From contig OZ024874.1 of assembly GCA_964017185.1 (NCBI GenBank), forward strand, positions 36,184,721 through 36,248,720: a stretch of 64,000 nucleotides of DNA. The letters run 5' to 3'. Under the pieces are notes generated by a model, which was given only the letters and a program-made list of their open reading frames with translations, was not told where the DNA came from and searched no databases. Both the position numbers and the translations under genes were made by a program. Shown piece after piece: positions 52,644 to 63,412 of the stretch. The stretch's first letter is position 1. Every line of letters begins with the position of its first letter. The stretch comes from Rugalucina vietnamica (Eukaryota; Mollusca; Bivalvia; Lucinida; Lucinidae).

Positions 52644-52925
52644 GTGATGGTTGTCACTTTGGAATGTCACCAGTGGTTACTGGTCGGTTGCCGATTTGAA
52701 GACTGGGAAAATTATATCAGTAAACGCAGGTCCAATTTTGGAAATAATATGGAACAGTATCTATTGGGGGTAGCTTCTTTCCCAAAATTATCAGGGCCTG
52801 AAATGCCCTCTCTGATGTCTACCGCTGAGGTGCCAGATGATTGCGTGTCGAAGCTTAACGTTTCTTGTGACAAAGATCTAGGGACAAAGATACCACAGTC
52901 ACAGCCCCCGCTAGAGCGCGGTAGC
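52644..52925 (+). CDS. Unrecognised 94-codon ORF
   Basis: It starts MMVVTLECHQWLLVGCRFED and runs into the following SINE, from which its last residues come. A second frame over the same bases also stays open for about 40 codons (SLWNVTSGYWSVADLKTGK). Neither is recognised and codon bias does not decide. It is probably a chance ORF or a decayed element. Confidence 0.15.
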
Positions 52926-53157
52926 TGAAGCGGTAGAGCGTCAAACTCTGGAGCGAGAGGTCCCGGGTTTGATCCCCACGAGCGCCGCGTGGTTGTATGG
53001 TTCGAGCCCCGCACGGGTCACATGTGGGACAAGTCAAGTTCTGCTTGCAGGTGTCAGGTGCTTTTTCCTGGAGTACTCATATTTTCGCCCCACCTACTGA
53101 TTTGTTATTGAGTGCAATAATTGGCTTTTAAGGCACGTAAAACTTAATAAAAATAAA

Positions 53158-53191
<34 letters not shown>

Positions 53192-53195
53192 TCAA
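52912..53195 (+). repeat. Composite SINE: second tRNA head joined to SINE S body
   Basis: The first head is GCGCGGTAGCTGAAGCGGTA with a B-box GGGTTTGATCCCC, then a second B-box from SINE S (GGTTCGAGCCCCG, about 53000-53012). The SINE S body (GACAAGTCAAGTTCTGCTTG ... CGCCCCACCTACTGATTTG) and an (AAT)n tail (53158-53192) follow. Two different Pol III promoters in a row are unusual. Confidence 0.75.
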
Positions 53196-53199
53196 TATC

Positions 53200-54010
53200 A
53201 ATATCAATAATAATAACTGATTCGTAAAACAAAACATTTCGACAGGTTCCCAAGTTTGATTAGCTTTACAATATACCGGGACAATGCATACCTGACGGTA
53301 TTAATTGATGTTAACTTTAGGTTCGGTCTCCTTTTTTTGCTCAGTTCACACGACTGGAAATTTATTTTCTCATGGGAAAAATGAGGATTTTCGACAAGAC
53401 TATCCGAGTAACACAAGTATAAGCGTTTCCAAAACGCTTGCGATCTCTCAGCACTAATTTCACTGTATGACCACGTACAAATCCACGGCGTACAAATCTA
53501 CTGACAACTCGGTTCAACGTGAGCAGGCATGCGCTATTTAGTGTGACCCAATCCAAGCTGCAGTACGACCGGAAGTGTGGTCGATTAACAACAAGATTCC
53601 AGCCCTGTTCAATTGTATATGCGCTCTCGCCGTGGCGAGATCGCAAAAAAGTATCTCGAGTAACAAGGCCGAACAGCAAGTTACAGTAATGCGCATGCGC
53701 ATCTACGTCATGTGCTTGCGTATAACTGTAACTCTCACTTAACTCGTGTCTACAACATTCAATGTTACACGAGTTGAAATGTAAGCATTTATTTATTAGT
53801 CGTGTTAGAATCGAAATAATGCAGATGCGCTAATATTTAACTGACTCCGGCTGCGCCGTCGTGAATTAATACATCGCAATCTACCCTCCAACATCCCGCG
53901 TTAATCAGGATAATTCACCGTAAAGTAAAATTCTTTCTTAAATAACTGAGATTTTGAAAATATATTATACTTACGCGAAAAAATAAAAATAAAAACTGCT
54001 TTTTGTACTG
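53200..54010. other. Unassigned
   Basis: A 105-codon minus ORF (53362-53679) is arginine-rich and not recognised. TAACTCGTGTCTACAACATT and ATGTTACACGAGTTGAAAT form an inverted pair at 53738-53783. Confidence 0.35.
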
Positions 54011-54012
54011 AG

Positions 54013-54100
54013 TACAAATGGATGGCGAGTCATTAGAATAACTTAGATTTTGAAAATATATTATACGTATAAGTTATTCTAATGACTCGCCATCCATTTG
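54013..54100. repeat. 88-base hairpin
   Basis: Arms CAAATGGATGGCGAGTCATT and AGAATAACTT are repeated inverted at about 54071-54100, with an AT-rich loop. The loop phrase GATTTTGAAAATATATTATAC also occurs directly upstream at 53951. Confidence 0.75.
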
Positions 54101-54928
54101 AGAGTTTCTCAATTGAGTTTGGTTGCGATTTGAAGGCGGGGATACATGTAGTTTTATGGCGAATGCTTGTGAAATCAATCGAGAGAATAATTAAATAAAA
54201 TTTTGCTTTGAGCATGATCATTGTGTTCAAGCAAATCATAAAAACACAAAATTAATTTAATTTCATGAAAAAGAAAATTTTACTGGGATTTTCAAAAATG
54301 CGTTTTATGAGAAATAACAAGCTCTTTCGAAAATCGACTTTTTGATCTCCTTTCGTGTAAATAATGTCCCTTTTTCGATTAAATATTGTTAGGTAACATA
54401 AATGTGCTTACCCTCAGATAAAATTTCTGATCGTTTATTAGAACTTTGTTGATAAACGTTTCTCTTGTTGATAAAATCAAGGTTAAAATAATGATTTAGA
54501 ATTTGACAGCATGAGACTGTACTATACGACGTCAATTTATTTGCTACTCCCCCGAATTCAATTTTTAGACGTTCTTAAAATTTTGCCAATTTTTGTCAAA
54601 CTGTAAGGTGCATAACATTTTATGAACAGTATACAGCTGTGTTTTAGACAGTATTGTTCTTCTGAAAGAAGTTTTACTCACATCATTTGCATACAAGCCC
54701 GACTACTTTTTAAAGAGTACCACTTTGACCATCGTTTTGAGCATTTTAGACACTGATTCATGTTGTTGACTATAGCAGCCAAAGTTAGTCTGAGTGACTC
54801 ACAAACTCAATTCTGATATACGAAAAGCGATCAGAAAATAATGAATTATCGTTTTAAGAAAAAAAAAGTGAACATGAGAGGTATTAAATATTCATCGCCA
54901 CAAAAATTCTTGCGACATTTTGTTTATA
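54101..54928. other. Unassigned
   Basis: AT-rich, no recognised feature. Confidence 0.35.
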
Positions 54929-57462
54929 CAGTGGTGTTATGGCTAAAAACCCACTTTTGCACAGTTCGCGCTGATCACTTGCGATTTTTCGCGGCGAAAC
55001 CACCGCGAAATTTCACCGGCCAAGGGAAAATTTAAACGTTTAATAGGTTAATTTTTTCGCCGCGAAAATCCGATTTTCGCGGTGAAATTTCGCGGTGTTT
55101 CGCGGCGAAATTCGTTTTTAACGTTTACAACAGGTAAGTTAAAATTTCCTATTTCGCCGCGAAACACGGCGAAATTCCTGTAAATGTTAACATAAAATTA
55201 TTTATTTTTAATTTGATGACCACACTATGATTCATCTGTTCCATATATAGATCGTTATTTACGTGCACATAATAATATGTACGATTATGCATGTATAGAA
55301 ATGAAAAACGTGCATAACGCGACTTTTCCATTGGTATTACGTAGGTGGTACGATAGCAAAATCACGGAAAGACGAAAATATTTATAACGTAATGCGCAAG
55401 CTCGTTGAATCTAACTTTTTTTTTTTTTTTTTTAATAGATGCTTCACGTCGTAATCAACAGCAATGGTCATGTCGGGACGCTGCCTCCATTTTATGGGAC
55501 GTCATGATATCTAACAAGTGTTTGAAATATAACGATCCCTCTAAGCCAATACTGTTTATATGTATGGATGGGTTTACTTGAAACCATTTTTCCTAGGCAG
55601 GCACATAATTGAGCGGCCGTAAACCAGTAATCAGATGATCTGTCAATAGCGTATAAGTTTTGCCTGGAGGCACAAGCAGCCTATATATTTCTTAAGGTCC
55701 CAATGGGCAGGGGCCATCTATCTTTGTGCCTTGTGTTGTAGCACAAACATTGTCTTAATGCTAAATAAATGCTAAATAAACAGTTAGATTCCTTGCTTTC
55801 TTTTTTGTAAATTTTCCTCAATTGCTTCACTTTATAGCGTTTAAGATGTGAACTACGATAACTTAATTTGAGCTCAACCATGTAAAACGACAAAACAAAA
55901 AGAGGCATATTGACGTTTGGGCTTGCTTGTTACCACTCTGATCACCGTCTATGAATGCCAGCACAAGACTAATCGCAATCATATCGATTTATATACATTA
56001 TACTTGCCTTGTAGAAGTACAACTAGCAAAGATCAGTTTAACAGTCAACAGTCCCATGGTGACAACACTTTCAGGGTAATATATGTATACCGGTTTTGCT
56101 CAAGTACGAAACCCAACGAATATAGGAATCGAACACAGGACATTTTGATTCCGGTCAATTCCTTTAATCCACCACTAGGCTTCTGCGCTCAACTTTGTTC
56201 TAATTAATCTAATGCGGCATGCGCTCATATTGCCCTGGTGCGTACACGACCCTTACTGTATATATGTGTTCCAAGATAAACTGCAAACTTTATATACTGA
56301 CGTCAATACTTTGTTTTAAACACAGTATCCTCCCTTTTCTAGTGTATTGTGCCATGTATACAATGAGATTTTGTCATTTGATATGCATGTACGTGTGGGT
56401 TTTGGAAGGAACACAACACACAGTTTTGACACAATTTTGTAAATGTATGTTGCTGTATTGCTCGTGTTCGACCAAATATCGTATGGTCCCAGTGAATGTC
56501 GTTTAGACTAAATTGATTTCAACGAAACGGAATCCACTTGACGTAATCGAAAATCATTGATGCTTTGAGCAGTGTCATTAGCAACAGGCGATTAATTGTC
56601 CAAAACACAGTTGAAGCCGATTGCTTCATCAAGTTGAATCCAAAGACTTGTATTAATATGTGGGGTAGGATCGCGGTGGCATAGTTGTAGTGCATCAGAC
56701 TCCGAATCGAGAGGTCCTGAGTTCGATCCGCACTGGCAACACTGTGTTGTGTCCTTGAGCAAGGCACATTGACTACCCACAGTACTACTTAATACCCAGG
56801 AAACGGTAGCTCCGTCCAGACATGACTAAAAATTGGTGACTGGGACGTTCAGCCTCAATACAAATAAACAAATCTGTGGGCAATCATACCATGAAAATTG
56901 CTTATGTCGCTATGAGCTTTTTTCTGTTAATTAAGCTAGATAACAGGATCTAATATTATCGAGTAAGTCTGATTAATCTGAAAAAGAAGCATAAAAAACA
57001 CAAAGCCGATAATCAGCTTCTTAGAAACTTCAAACTAGTTAAGACACGAATAAAATACGATAATTATACAAATTGAAAAGAAACCAAAATATTTATACGA
57101 CTTGAAAAGTAATAGATGCATACAAATTAAAATGAAATTTAAACAATAAAACTGTTGTGACTGTCGGGACTAAAACGATAATTATACAAAATTGCGACGC
57201 AAACAAAAAATTGATACAACTAGAACTGAAATAAAAACATCCAATTTAAAATTATATTTAAACAACAAAAAAAAAATGTGACTGTCGTCTTTTTCGCAGC
57301 GAAACACCGCGAAACGCAGGTCAATTGAATTTTATGCGTAATGACAGGTATACTTTTTTCGCCGTGTTCCGCCGCGAAATTTCGCCGCGAAATTTTGCAA
57401 TTAGCCGTTAACAAATTAGCCGTTAAAACGGCTTATTTGGGTTTTTAGCCATAACACCACTG
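54929..57462. mobile_element. TA-flanked element with TTTCGCCGCGAAA subterminal palindromes
   Basis: Ends CAGTGGTGTTATGGCTAAAA are perfectly inverted (54929-54952; to 57462), with TA on each side. Next to both ends are clusters of TTTCGCCGCGAAA, CGCGGCGAAA and TTCGCGGTG words (54985-55180 and 57290-57400). The TA duplication fits Tc1/mariner-type or related superfamilies. The interior (55.2-57.2 kb) has no recognised transposase; it contains a SINE at 56.67 kb and a CRE at 56298-56305. Confidence 0.7.
56665..56885 (+). repeat. tRNA-derived SINE, second family
   Basis: Head GATCGCGGTGGCATAGTTGT and B-box GAGTTCGATCCGC, then GTTGTGTCCTTGAGCAAGGC, TACCCAGGAAACGGTAGCTC and GACTGGGACGTTCAGCCTCA, with an AAATAAACAAA end. 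It is different from SINE S. The minus-strand ORFs over it (56519-56780) are antisense readings. Confidence 0.8.
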
Positions 57463-58165
57463 TAGGTACTCTTTATTGACACGGAAAAACATAATGTTTC
57501 TGTGTTCGCAAAACTGTGGAATTCAATCTGCTGGTAGCAGACATGTTATCTGTAAATTTGAAATGGGTGTCTTTAAAATTGAGCAAGTTATGACAGAAAA
57601 TATATGTTTTGCGTTTCTTTATGTACTGAGTATACGTTATTCTCAGATTATGTTTGTGTAACTTAACAATAAAGGCGGGAACATAAATTGTCTGAATTTG
57701 TTTGTTGATTTCTGCTTGGGCCCACGCTTTTTTCCGCCATGATTGCTAATCATCAGCCATCTGCTTGCGTTCAGTGTATAACGCATTAGCGTCACAAGCG
57801 TCGCGCGTTCTTTTCTGTTTCTTTTTCAATCTTTGTTCCACGTTGACGTTTTCGAAGCACACTGACTGTCGAATTCTTCATGTGTCGACGTTATGCATCT
57901 TCTAGGCGCGAGTCGATGCGTGATTGAAAATTTCTTCACATCTGGCGCATTCGAATACAGATTTTGTGATTTTCTTTTTGACGGTTAACGTCTTGGTTGC
58001 TTTATCCTCGGAGCATCACTTATCAGACAGATTTGTGATCGTGCCATGATTTGGACAGGTTATCACAGTACTGAAATATCAAATAGACAAACTGAAATGT
58101 TCAGTCAAAAACATATTTTTTTACACTTTTGTAGGTGGTACGTTTTCATTGGACATTAGTATATA
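57463..58165. other. Unassigned
   Basis: A 61-codon ORF at 57476 is not recognised. No repeat identified. Confidence 0.3.
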
Positions 58166-58166
58166 T

Positions 58167-59043
58167 AGAGGATATTTACTTTTTTTGAGGTGAATACCAA
58201 ATATATTTCATCGAGTGAGTTGAAAACTACAAATTTTCACGAGTGCGTAGCACGAGTGAAAATTTAGATGTTTTCAAGTCACGAAATGAAATATATTTGG
58301 TATTTACCGATAAAAAGTAAATTTTCTTTTTATTTTATACAATACACGGGCATTTTCCTATTCACAAAGCAGGCGGTGAAAATGCAAAAACCAAAAAAAT
58401 TTGAAAACACAAATAATTTTGGTACCACATTGTTCCTAACGTTCTAACTAAGAAAATGAACACCCACACTTTATGTTTTCGTTCGTAAAATAACGGAGTT
58501 ATAGGCATTTGAATTTCTGAAGTGAGGCACATTCAATGACGCCAAGTGAATGGAAACGTCAGAAGTAATCCAAACTCTACAGTGAAAATATCGGCTGATA
58601 TCAATCACTAGTGAAAATATCAATATCAATTCTGCAGTGAAAATATCACTTTTATCCATTTTTGATATACATTAATTTCACTGCTAAGTATAAAAAAAAT
58701 AATTTTTCACTTCACGAGATGAAATAAAAGTCATATTCACGACAAAAACTTGAATTTTCTTTATATTGATGTAGTCATTGTAACGTTGCGCGCGTCACGT
58801 CATTACGTCGCTAATGTGTGAACGTTCATTGCGTGAACAATAGCATAGATTATAAAATTCAGTTATGTATAAATTAGAAATCAAACGGTGGAATTGTAAT
58901 TTGCATATTCCCAAATCTTATATTTTCACATGTGAAAATATAACTTTTTTATATTTTCACATGTGAAAATATAACTTTTTCAAATATTTGTTATATTTAA
59001 TACATATTTCTCTATATTTCATCACTTGCCATATAATAAAATC
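58167..59043 (+). mobile_element. Chimeric ATAGAGGATATT-family element
   Basis: The first part (58167-58690) is the 31.8-kb type: ATAGAGGATATTTAC, a hairpin with loop ACGAGTGCGTAGCACGAGTG (about 58238-58257) and AAATATCGGCTGATATC. At about 58690 it passes into the second half of the 17.5-kb type (AATTTTTCACTTCACGAG ... TATTTTCACATGTGAAAATA twice ... TTGCCATATAATAAA). Either recombination or nesting made the junction. Confidence 0.7.
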
Positions 59044-59405
59044 CAAAATGGGTCCAAATATATAAAACGTTGGTGAGAAATGGATCTATACCGATAACTT
59101 TCTGAGTAACTGTTGGCGTTTTGAAAGATCCCGGCAGTTTTTTTGAAATAGAATAGAGGAGATACCGGCGACTTTTAAAAGTACTAAGAAAAAGGCTCAG
59201 TTGATATTATTTCAAGAACGCATAGTTCAAATTAGCTTAAACTTGAATACGATATTTTCTTAACATTATGCTTCTACGGAACTTAGTTTGGCGCGATTCG
59301 ACTGTGTAATGTGCATTTTATCGAGTCGATTAAAACACATTTCATGACACGAGTCGTTTAAAACACATTTCATGACCGAAAATTCGCGTGCGCCGCCTAT
59401 GTTTT
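59044..59405. other. Unassigned
   Basis: It has a short direct repeat TTAAAACACATTTCATGAC at about 59330 and 59358. No gene. Confidence 0.3.
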
Positions 59406-59407
59406 TT

Positions 59408-59603
59408 TCTTTTTATAACCTACGGACGGCGGCCATTTACGCGATTTTTGTACGCTAATTCCGTTTGTTTATATAATTTCCTGTATCGTGCTGTTCTCTG
59501 TTTCTTAAATACTGATTCCCGATGCAGTAGAGCGTCTGTAAATCTAACCAAATAAATAAAATAAATTAAAATGGCCGCCGTCCGTAGGTTATAAAAAGAA
59601 CCG
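59408..59603. mobile_element. Inverted-repeat element with ACGGACGGCGGCCAT ends
   Basis: TTTTTATAACCTACGGACGG and CGGCCATTT at 59409-59437 are repeated inverted at about 59571-59600. The interior contains TTTGTACGCTAATTCCGTTT, which occurs again at 59786-59808 just beyond the tRNA-like sequence. The 81-codon minus ORF is not recognised. Confidence 0.6.
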
Positions 59604-59704
59604 AAAATGATAGGGTCGCCTATGGCGGTAAATGAAAGGCCGCTAAATAGCGTCAATGACGTCAAAGGTTTATAGATGCTAAAATTGGCGTACAGAATCG
59701 GAAG

Positions 59705-59777
59705 ACCGCGGTGGTGTAATGGTTAGCACGTCTGTCCGGAATGCAGGAAGTCCGTGGTTCGATTCCCGGTCGCGGCA
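59705..59777 (+). tRNA. tRNA-like sequence, anticodon-loop GGA (Ser-type reading), probably pseudogene or SINE head
   Basis: A cloverleaf can be drawn. The acceptor is ACCGCGG/TCGCGGC with a mismatched first pair; the D-arm is GTGT-AATGGTTA-GCAC; the anticodon arm is TCTGT-CCGGAAT-GCAGG. The T-arm CGTGG-TTCGATT-CCCGG has two mismatches. A-box TGGTGTAATGG and B-box GGTTCGATTCC both fit the Pol III consensus. The T-stem mismatches and the missing class II variable arm argue against a working serine tRNA. Confidence 0.4.
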
Positions 59778-59803
59778 CGACCGACTTTTGTACGCTAATT
59801 CTG

Positions 59804-61050
59804 TTTGTTTATATATATATATATTCTAAAATTTAACAAGCTCCTGAGACGGCCATGTTTTTACGTCAATTTGAAAAAAAAAAAAGCTTTTGGACTTATT
59901 TTTTTTTTTGGGGGGGGGGGGGGTGGGTAGGTGGGAGAGATCGATTTTACAATTTAGTACCAAACTTCCTAAAGTCGAGTTACTACACAATGATGAAAAA
60001 GGTTACAGAGAGCTTATTAAAAAATCTTTGGACTGAAAAGTGACTTCTCCGAACAAATTTCCCATAGGAATTGATAACTACCCAAGGTGATGAAAAATGG
60101 GCATCCTGAATCTTTGTTGGGGGTCATATTGCAAAGTTCCTATGTTGCTGCATGCAAATTTGGCAAAACAAGTAAATCACACACTTGAAATGTTTTCAGT
60201 GTTTTCATTAAGTTGTCTTTTCATGTGGCACACTTTCGTCCTGAAAATATATCTGGAGAATAAAAATATTTGCATCGAACATTAAACGAAGAAAAATATA
60301 GACGCTCAGGTGTCAGCACACGTTTCATCTCTAAATTGAAATTATAAGGCTCTACATATTTATTTTCTCCACACCCTAACTGCTGAATAGAATCCGTAGA
60401 AAATCCCAATCTCCCTGCGAAGGAAATTAAGTATCTTTCTTTTGTGCTAAATCAATGTTCTGACAAAAATAATACCATAAAAAGGTAAAAATGTTCTTAA
60501 AATTAATCCGAAATGACAGGTAGGTCATGTGAAGACATAAGGAATCAGCATATTTGGTCTCTCACGATTCAAGGATAACGTTTCATCATACATACGCATG
60601 GAATCAGAAAACAACGTCTGTACATGACTTCAAACCATGTCAATGGTTAAAATAGGGACGCAAAAATACGCAATGAAACTAAACAAATAAACACCATCGA
60701 GAGTTTGATTTCATTTCTTCATTCATATGAAACGTGTCCCAAAATTTAAACAAAATTGAATTTTATATTTCTGAAAAGTACAAGTAGGCAATGATCAGGA
60801 AATCTAACAAGAAATTTTACCTGTTATACAGACGTTGCTACAAGTCAAAAGTCGAGGAAAAGCTTAAGCTTTGCACTAGGCTGCAATATGAAGTGTTTTG
60901 TGGTCATCCATATACTAGTGTATTTACATTTATTTACCCCAGACAGGGTTAGACAACCTATGGCCATAGGGCCAATTTATTTTTCAAAAACTGCTAAAAG
61001 GTGGTCAGAAGAAGTTTGAGTGTAAAAGTAACAAAGCATCATTAGTCTAG
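59804..61050. other. Mostly unassigned
   Basis: It has an A-run (59874-59885), a T run followed by a G run (59899-59925) and short unrecognised ORFs. At 60775-60800 AAGTACAAGTAGGCAATGAT is a small scrap of the GTACCTTTT retroposon-like family. Confidence 0.4.
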
Positions 61051-61288
61051 TACATAAGTCGTCAACATCAGACCCAAGAGACCCTTTACAATAAGAGGAA
61101 TATCCTTAGCACCTGCTATGTATGAAATGTATGGTTACATTTTAAATGGTAGACTCTCAGAATAGGGAGAGGAAAATGGCATTCTGCACGACGTTCAAAA
61201 TGGCTTTAGAAAGGGAAGGAGTATGACTGATCACCTATCAACGCTAACTTCGATTGTTGAAACACGAAAAATAAAACGTAAAGCTACC

Positions 61289-61792
61289 AGGGATCTCCAT
61301 CGTCGGGCAGCTTACTCAATCTGTGAGTCCTGGTTTTTGATTCATCAGGATGTTTATCATTATTTATTTGTTTGTTCTTGATGATTCATTGACTAGTTAG
61401 AGATTCACCACGAGGACCGAAGAACTAACTAAATGTTGTGAACCACTGCAGAAGCTGAGGGTGAGGTTAGGTACCTGTAAAACCGGTTTAAGCCCGCCAG
61501 TAACTTTGTGTTACTGATCGTTCCAAGTCGATACTTCTGTAGTGGTTCTTTTTGTTTTATGTCTTGGTGTTTAAAATTTTTTGTGCTGTTGGCGCCTTAT
61601 GTATGTTTTCATATTTTTAGTTAAGTTAAGGTAACTGAGTGGCCACCTATTGGGAAAATAGCTGCTCATTCGGCTTACGATATGTTTCATGGTATAAGTA
61701 CCTGATTGTTAGTTTGGTTTTTTCCCACCTCGGTTTTTGGAGTGGGAATCTTTTTCTGATTGCGCCTTTTCCTGATCTTTGCCTACTTGTAC
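61289..61792 (+). repeat. GTACCTTTT retroposon-like element inside the LINE
   Basis: It splits the LINE reading between KRKAT and F-AAFIDF. TACC at 61285-61288 and 61790-61793 may be the target duplication. The sequence is the complement of 38.63-39.1 kb, ending CCTACTTGTACCTTTTT. Because the LINE protein frame resumes right after it, the right limit is well supported. Confidence 0.75.
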
Positions 61793-61798
61793 CTTTTT

Positions 61799-62298
61799 GC
61801 AGCTTTCATAGACTTTAGAAAAGCGTACGGTGTTATCGATAAATTGTTAAACTTGGATATTAATGGTTAAATGTAGAAGGCTCTAAATTCGTTGCATAAG
61901 GATGTAAAGTGCTGTGTAAGACTTAACAATGTGCATACTGACTGACGTGAAGTGTGGACTCAAACAAGGTTGTCCCCATGTCCCCTGTCCCCTGTGCTCT
62001 TTAATCTGTTTATCGACGATCTTATTAGAACTTATTATCCAGTATAGGAATTGGAGTAAAGCTAGATGACGGCTCAGTGATAGCAATACTGGCCTGTGCA
62101 GATGACGTTGTGATTTTAGCAGAGTTGGAGAGCGATCTTCAAAATTTGTTAAACGTGTTAAAATCCTGGTGCGATAGTAACAAAATGGTAATCAACGCTA
62201 ATAAATCAAGCATCGTCCATTTTCGACGTTATTCGGAATATATAAGGGAAACGCAATTTTCTGTTGGAGAAACTAAGTTAACCTTAACCAGTCAATAG
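61799..62298 (+). pseudogene. LINE reverse transcriptase, palm
   Basis: Motif A (AFIDFRKAYGV) begins directly after the insertion. The linker to motif B has several stops (TGGTTAAATG, TGACTGACG). A 73-codon frame from 62077 holds the catalytic box as ACADDVV (tyrosine replaced by cysteine), DLQNLLNVLKSWCDSNKMVI and NANKSSIVHFRR. Non-functional. Confidence 0.8.
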
Positions 62299-62710
62299 TT
62301 TTTCTGGGTCCGTTGCTCACTGAGCATTTGGATTGTACGATTAAGGCTAACAAGCGACAAAGTCAGCAAATCGTGCACTGGGTCTAGTAATAGCCAAATA
62401 TAAAGAATCTTGCGGTCTCTCGTTCAATACATATGGAAAACTCTTCGATTCGATCGTCTGGAGTACCATCAGCTACGGTGGAGCCGTGCGGTGAGATAGA
62501 CAGTATAGCTGTATAACGGCAGTACAAAACAGAGCGGAGCGATTACACCTCGGCATTGGTCGGTATACCCCAAACGCCACTGTTAATGGGGATATTGGCT
62601 ACGGCCTTTTACTAAACAATGGAAAAGTGTGGTAAACCACTGGTACAGAATCAACGTTATGGACGACGGACGTCTTAACAAGAAGGTTTAGAATTGGGCT
62701 CTCATAGTAT
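62299..62710 (+). pseudogene. LINE C-terminal region
   Basis: Out of frame with the palm, the plus strand reads LGLVIAKYKESCGLSFNTYG, SIVWSTISYGGAV, TAVQNRAERLHLGIGRYTPN and NHWYRINVMDDGRLNKKV. This is the usual C-terminus of this LINE type. Single-base indels and a stop interrupt it. Confidence 0.75.
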
Positions 62711-63110
62711 TGTAACAACCTTTAGGGATATGGGGTTAAAGGTTCTCTATGTTTTCTGGTACATAAATAAACACTGAGAATGATTTCAAATAAATCATGG
62801 TTTAATCAGAAAACTAGAATTAGGTTTCTTGTTGTTATGAATTAAATAAACTACAGCAAATCCGTGGCTATAGGTCCCAAACACAGTTCGATGGATCCTC
62901 AGGGTACAGTAGTGTGGCTTTGCTAAGTGGGTGGGGTAACCTCGCTAAGTAAATGTCACGACGATCGAGATTTAATTCACAAAATCCACGAAATGTGATG
63001 ATTTTGAATGTAAAGTGTGCAGTATGCATTTCGCTATAAATTTCCTCAAATATTGACCAACATTAGTGATTTTTAAGTAATTTCTATAGCACGAAACTAA
63101 GAATGAATGA
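62711..63110. other. Unassigned
   Basis: AT-rich, no gene recognised. Confidence 0.3.
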
Positions 63111-63114
63111 CCGC

Positions 63115-63357
63115 CACAGACACACAACCCAGCAAAACAGGTCGCCCTCGCGCTAAAGGGGCGGGCGAGTCGCCTGCTCGCGACTCACCGGAAGGTCGCA
63201 GGCGACGCAGTCTATCGAGTCGCGTGGTCGAGTTGACCAGGTCGCATTGACCCGGAAGGAGTCGTATACAGGGTCTGCGCAGAGGTCGCGTAAGTCGATG
63301 CGCAGTCGAAACCGAAAGTAAAACAATCTGTCAGTTACGCGAGCAAATTCAACCGCG
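63115..63357 (+). promoter_or_regulatory. CpG-rich promoter-like region
   Basis: A sharp rise in G+C and CpG against the AT-rich surroundings. It contains GGGGCGGGC (GC box, 63158-63166), ACCGGAAG (63187-63194) and CCGGAAG (63252-63258), ETS-type sites, and TGCGCA twice (63276-63281, 63299-63304), NRF1 half-site-like. No TATA box. This set is the usual grammar of housekeeping-type CpG-island promoters. Direction is inferred from the ATG that follows. Confidence 0.45.
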
Positions 63358-63412
63358 ATGTCCAGCGAAAATAAAAGGCAAACGAAACAAATCGACGAAG
63401 GGACAATTCACA
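63358..63412 (+). CDS. Putative first coding exon of a host gene
   Basis: ATG with G at -3 begins MSSENKRQTKQIDEGTIH. The bases CACA|GTATGT at 63409-63418 are a good splice donor after 55 bases (phase 1). Without splicing the frame ends at 63468 after 36 codons. No signal peptide or domain is seen. The call rests on position next to the CpG-rich region and could be wrong. The remaining exons would lie beyond 64000. Confidence 0.3.

Larger units (their letters stand above)
61055..62710 (+). mobile_element. Third LINE, 5'-truncated and interrupted
   Basis: RT fragments run in order along the plus strand but change frame repeatedly: AMYEMYGYILNGRLS, then NGFRKGRSMTDHLSTLTSIV, then an inserted repeat. 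AAFIDFRKAYGVIDKL (motif A) follows, then a damaged motif B, ADDVVILAELESDLQNLL (catalytic box) and C-terminal blocks. It is older and more damaged than the 24.4-kb LINE. Clade uncertain. Confidence 0.8.

Noticed and set aside
52712..53037. Minus ORFs with GSNPGPLAPEFDALPL
   Set aside because: This phrase is the usual antisense translation of a tRNA-derived SINE head, not a protein.
59855..60043. 62-aa ORF with WWGGGGWVGG
   Set aside because: Low-complexity translation of a T/G run.
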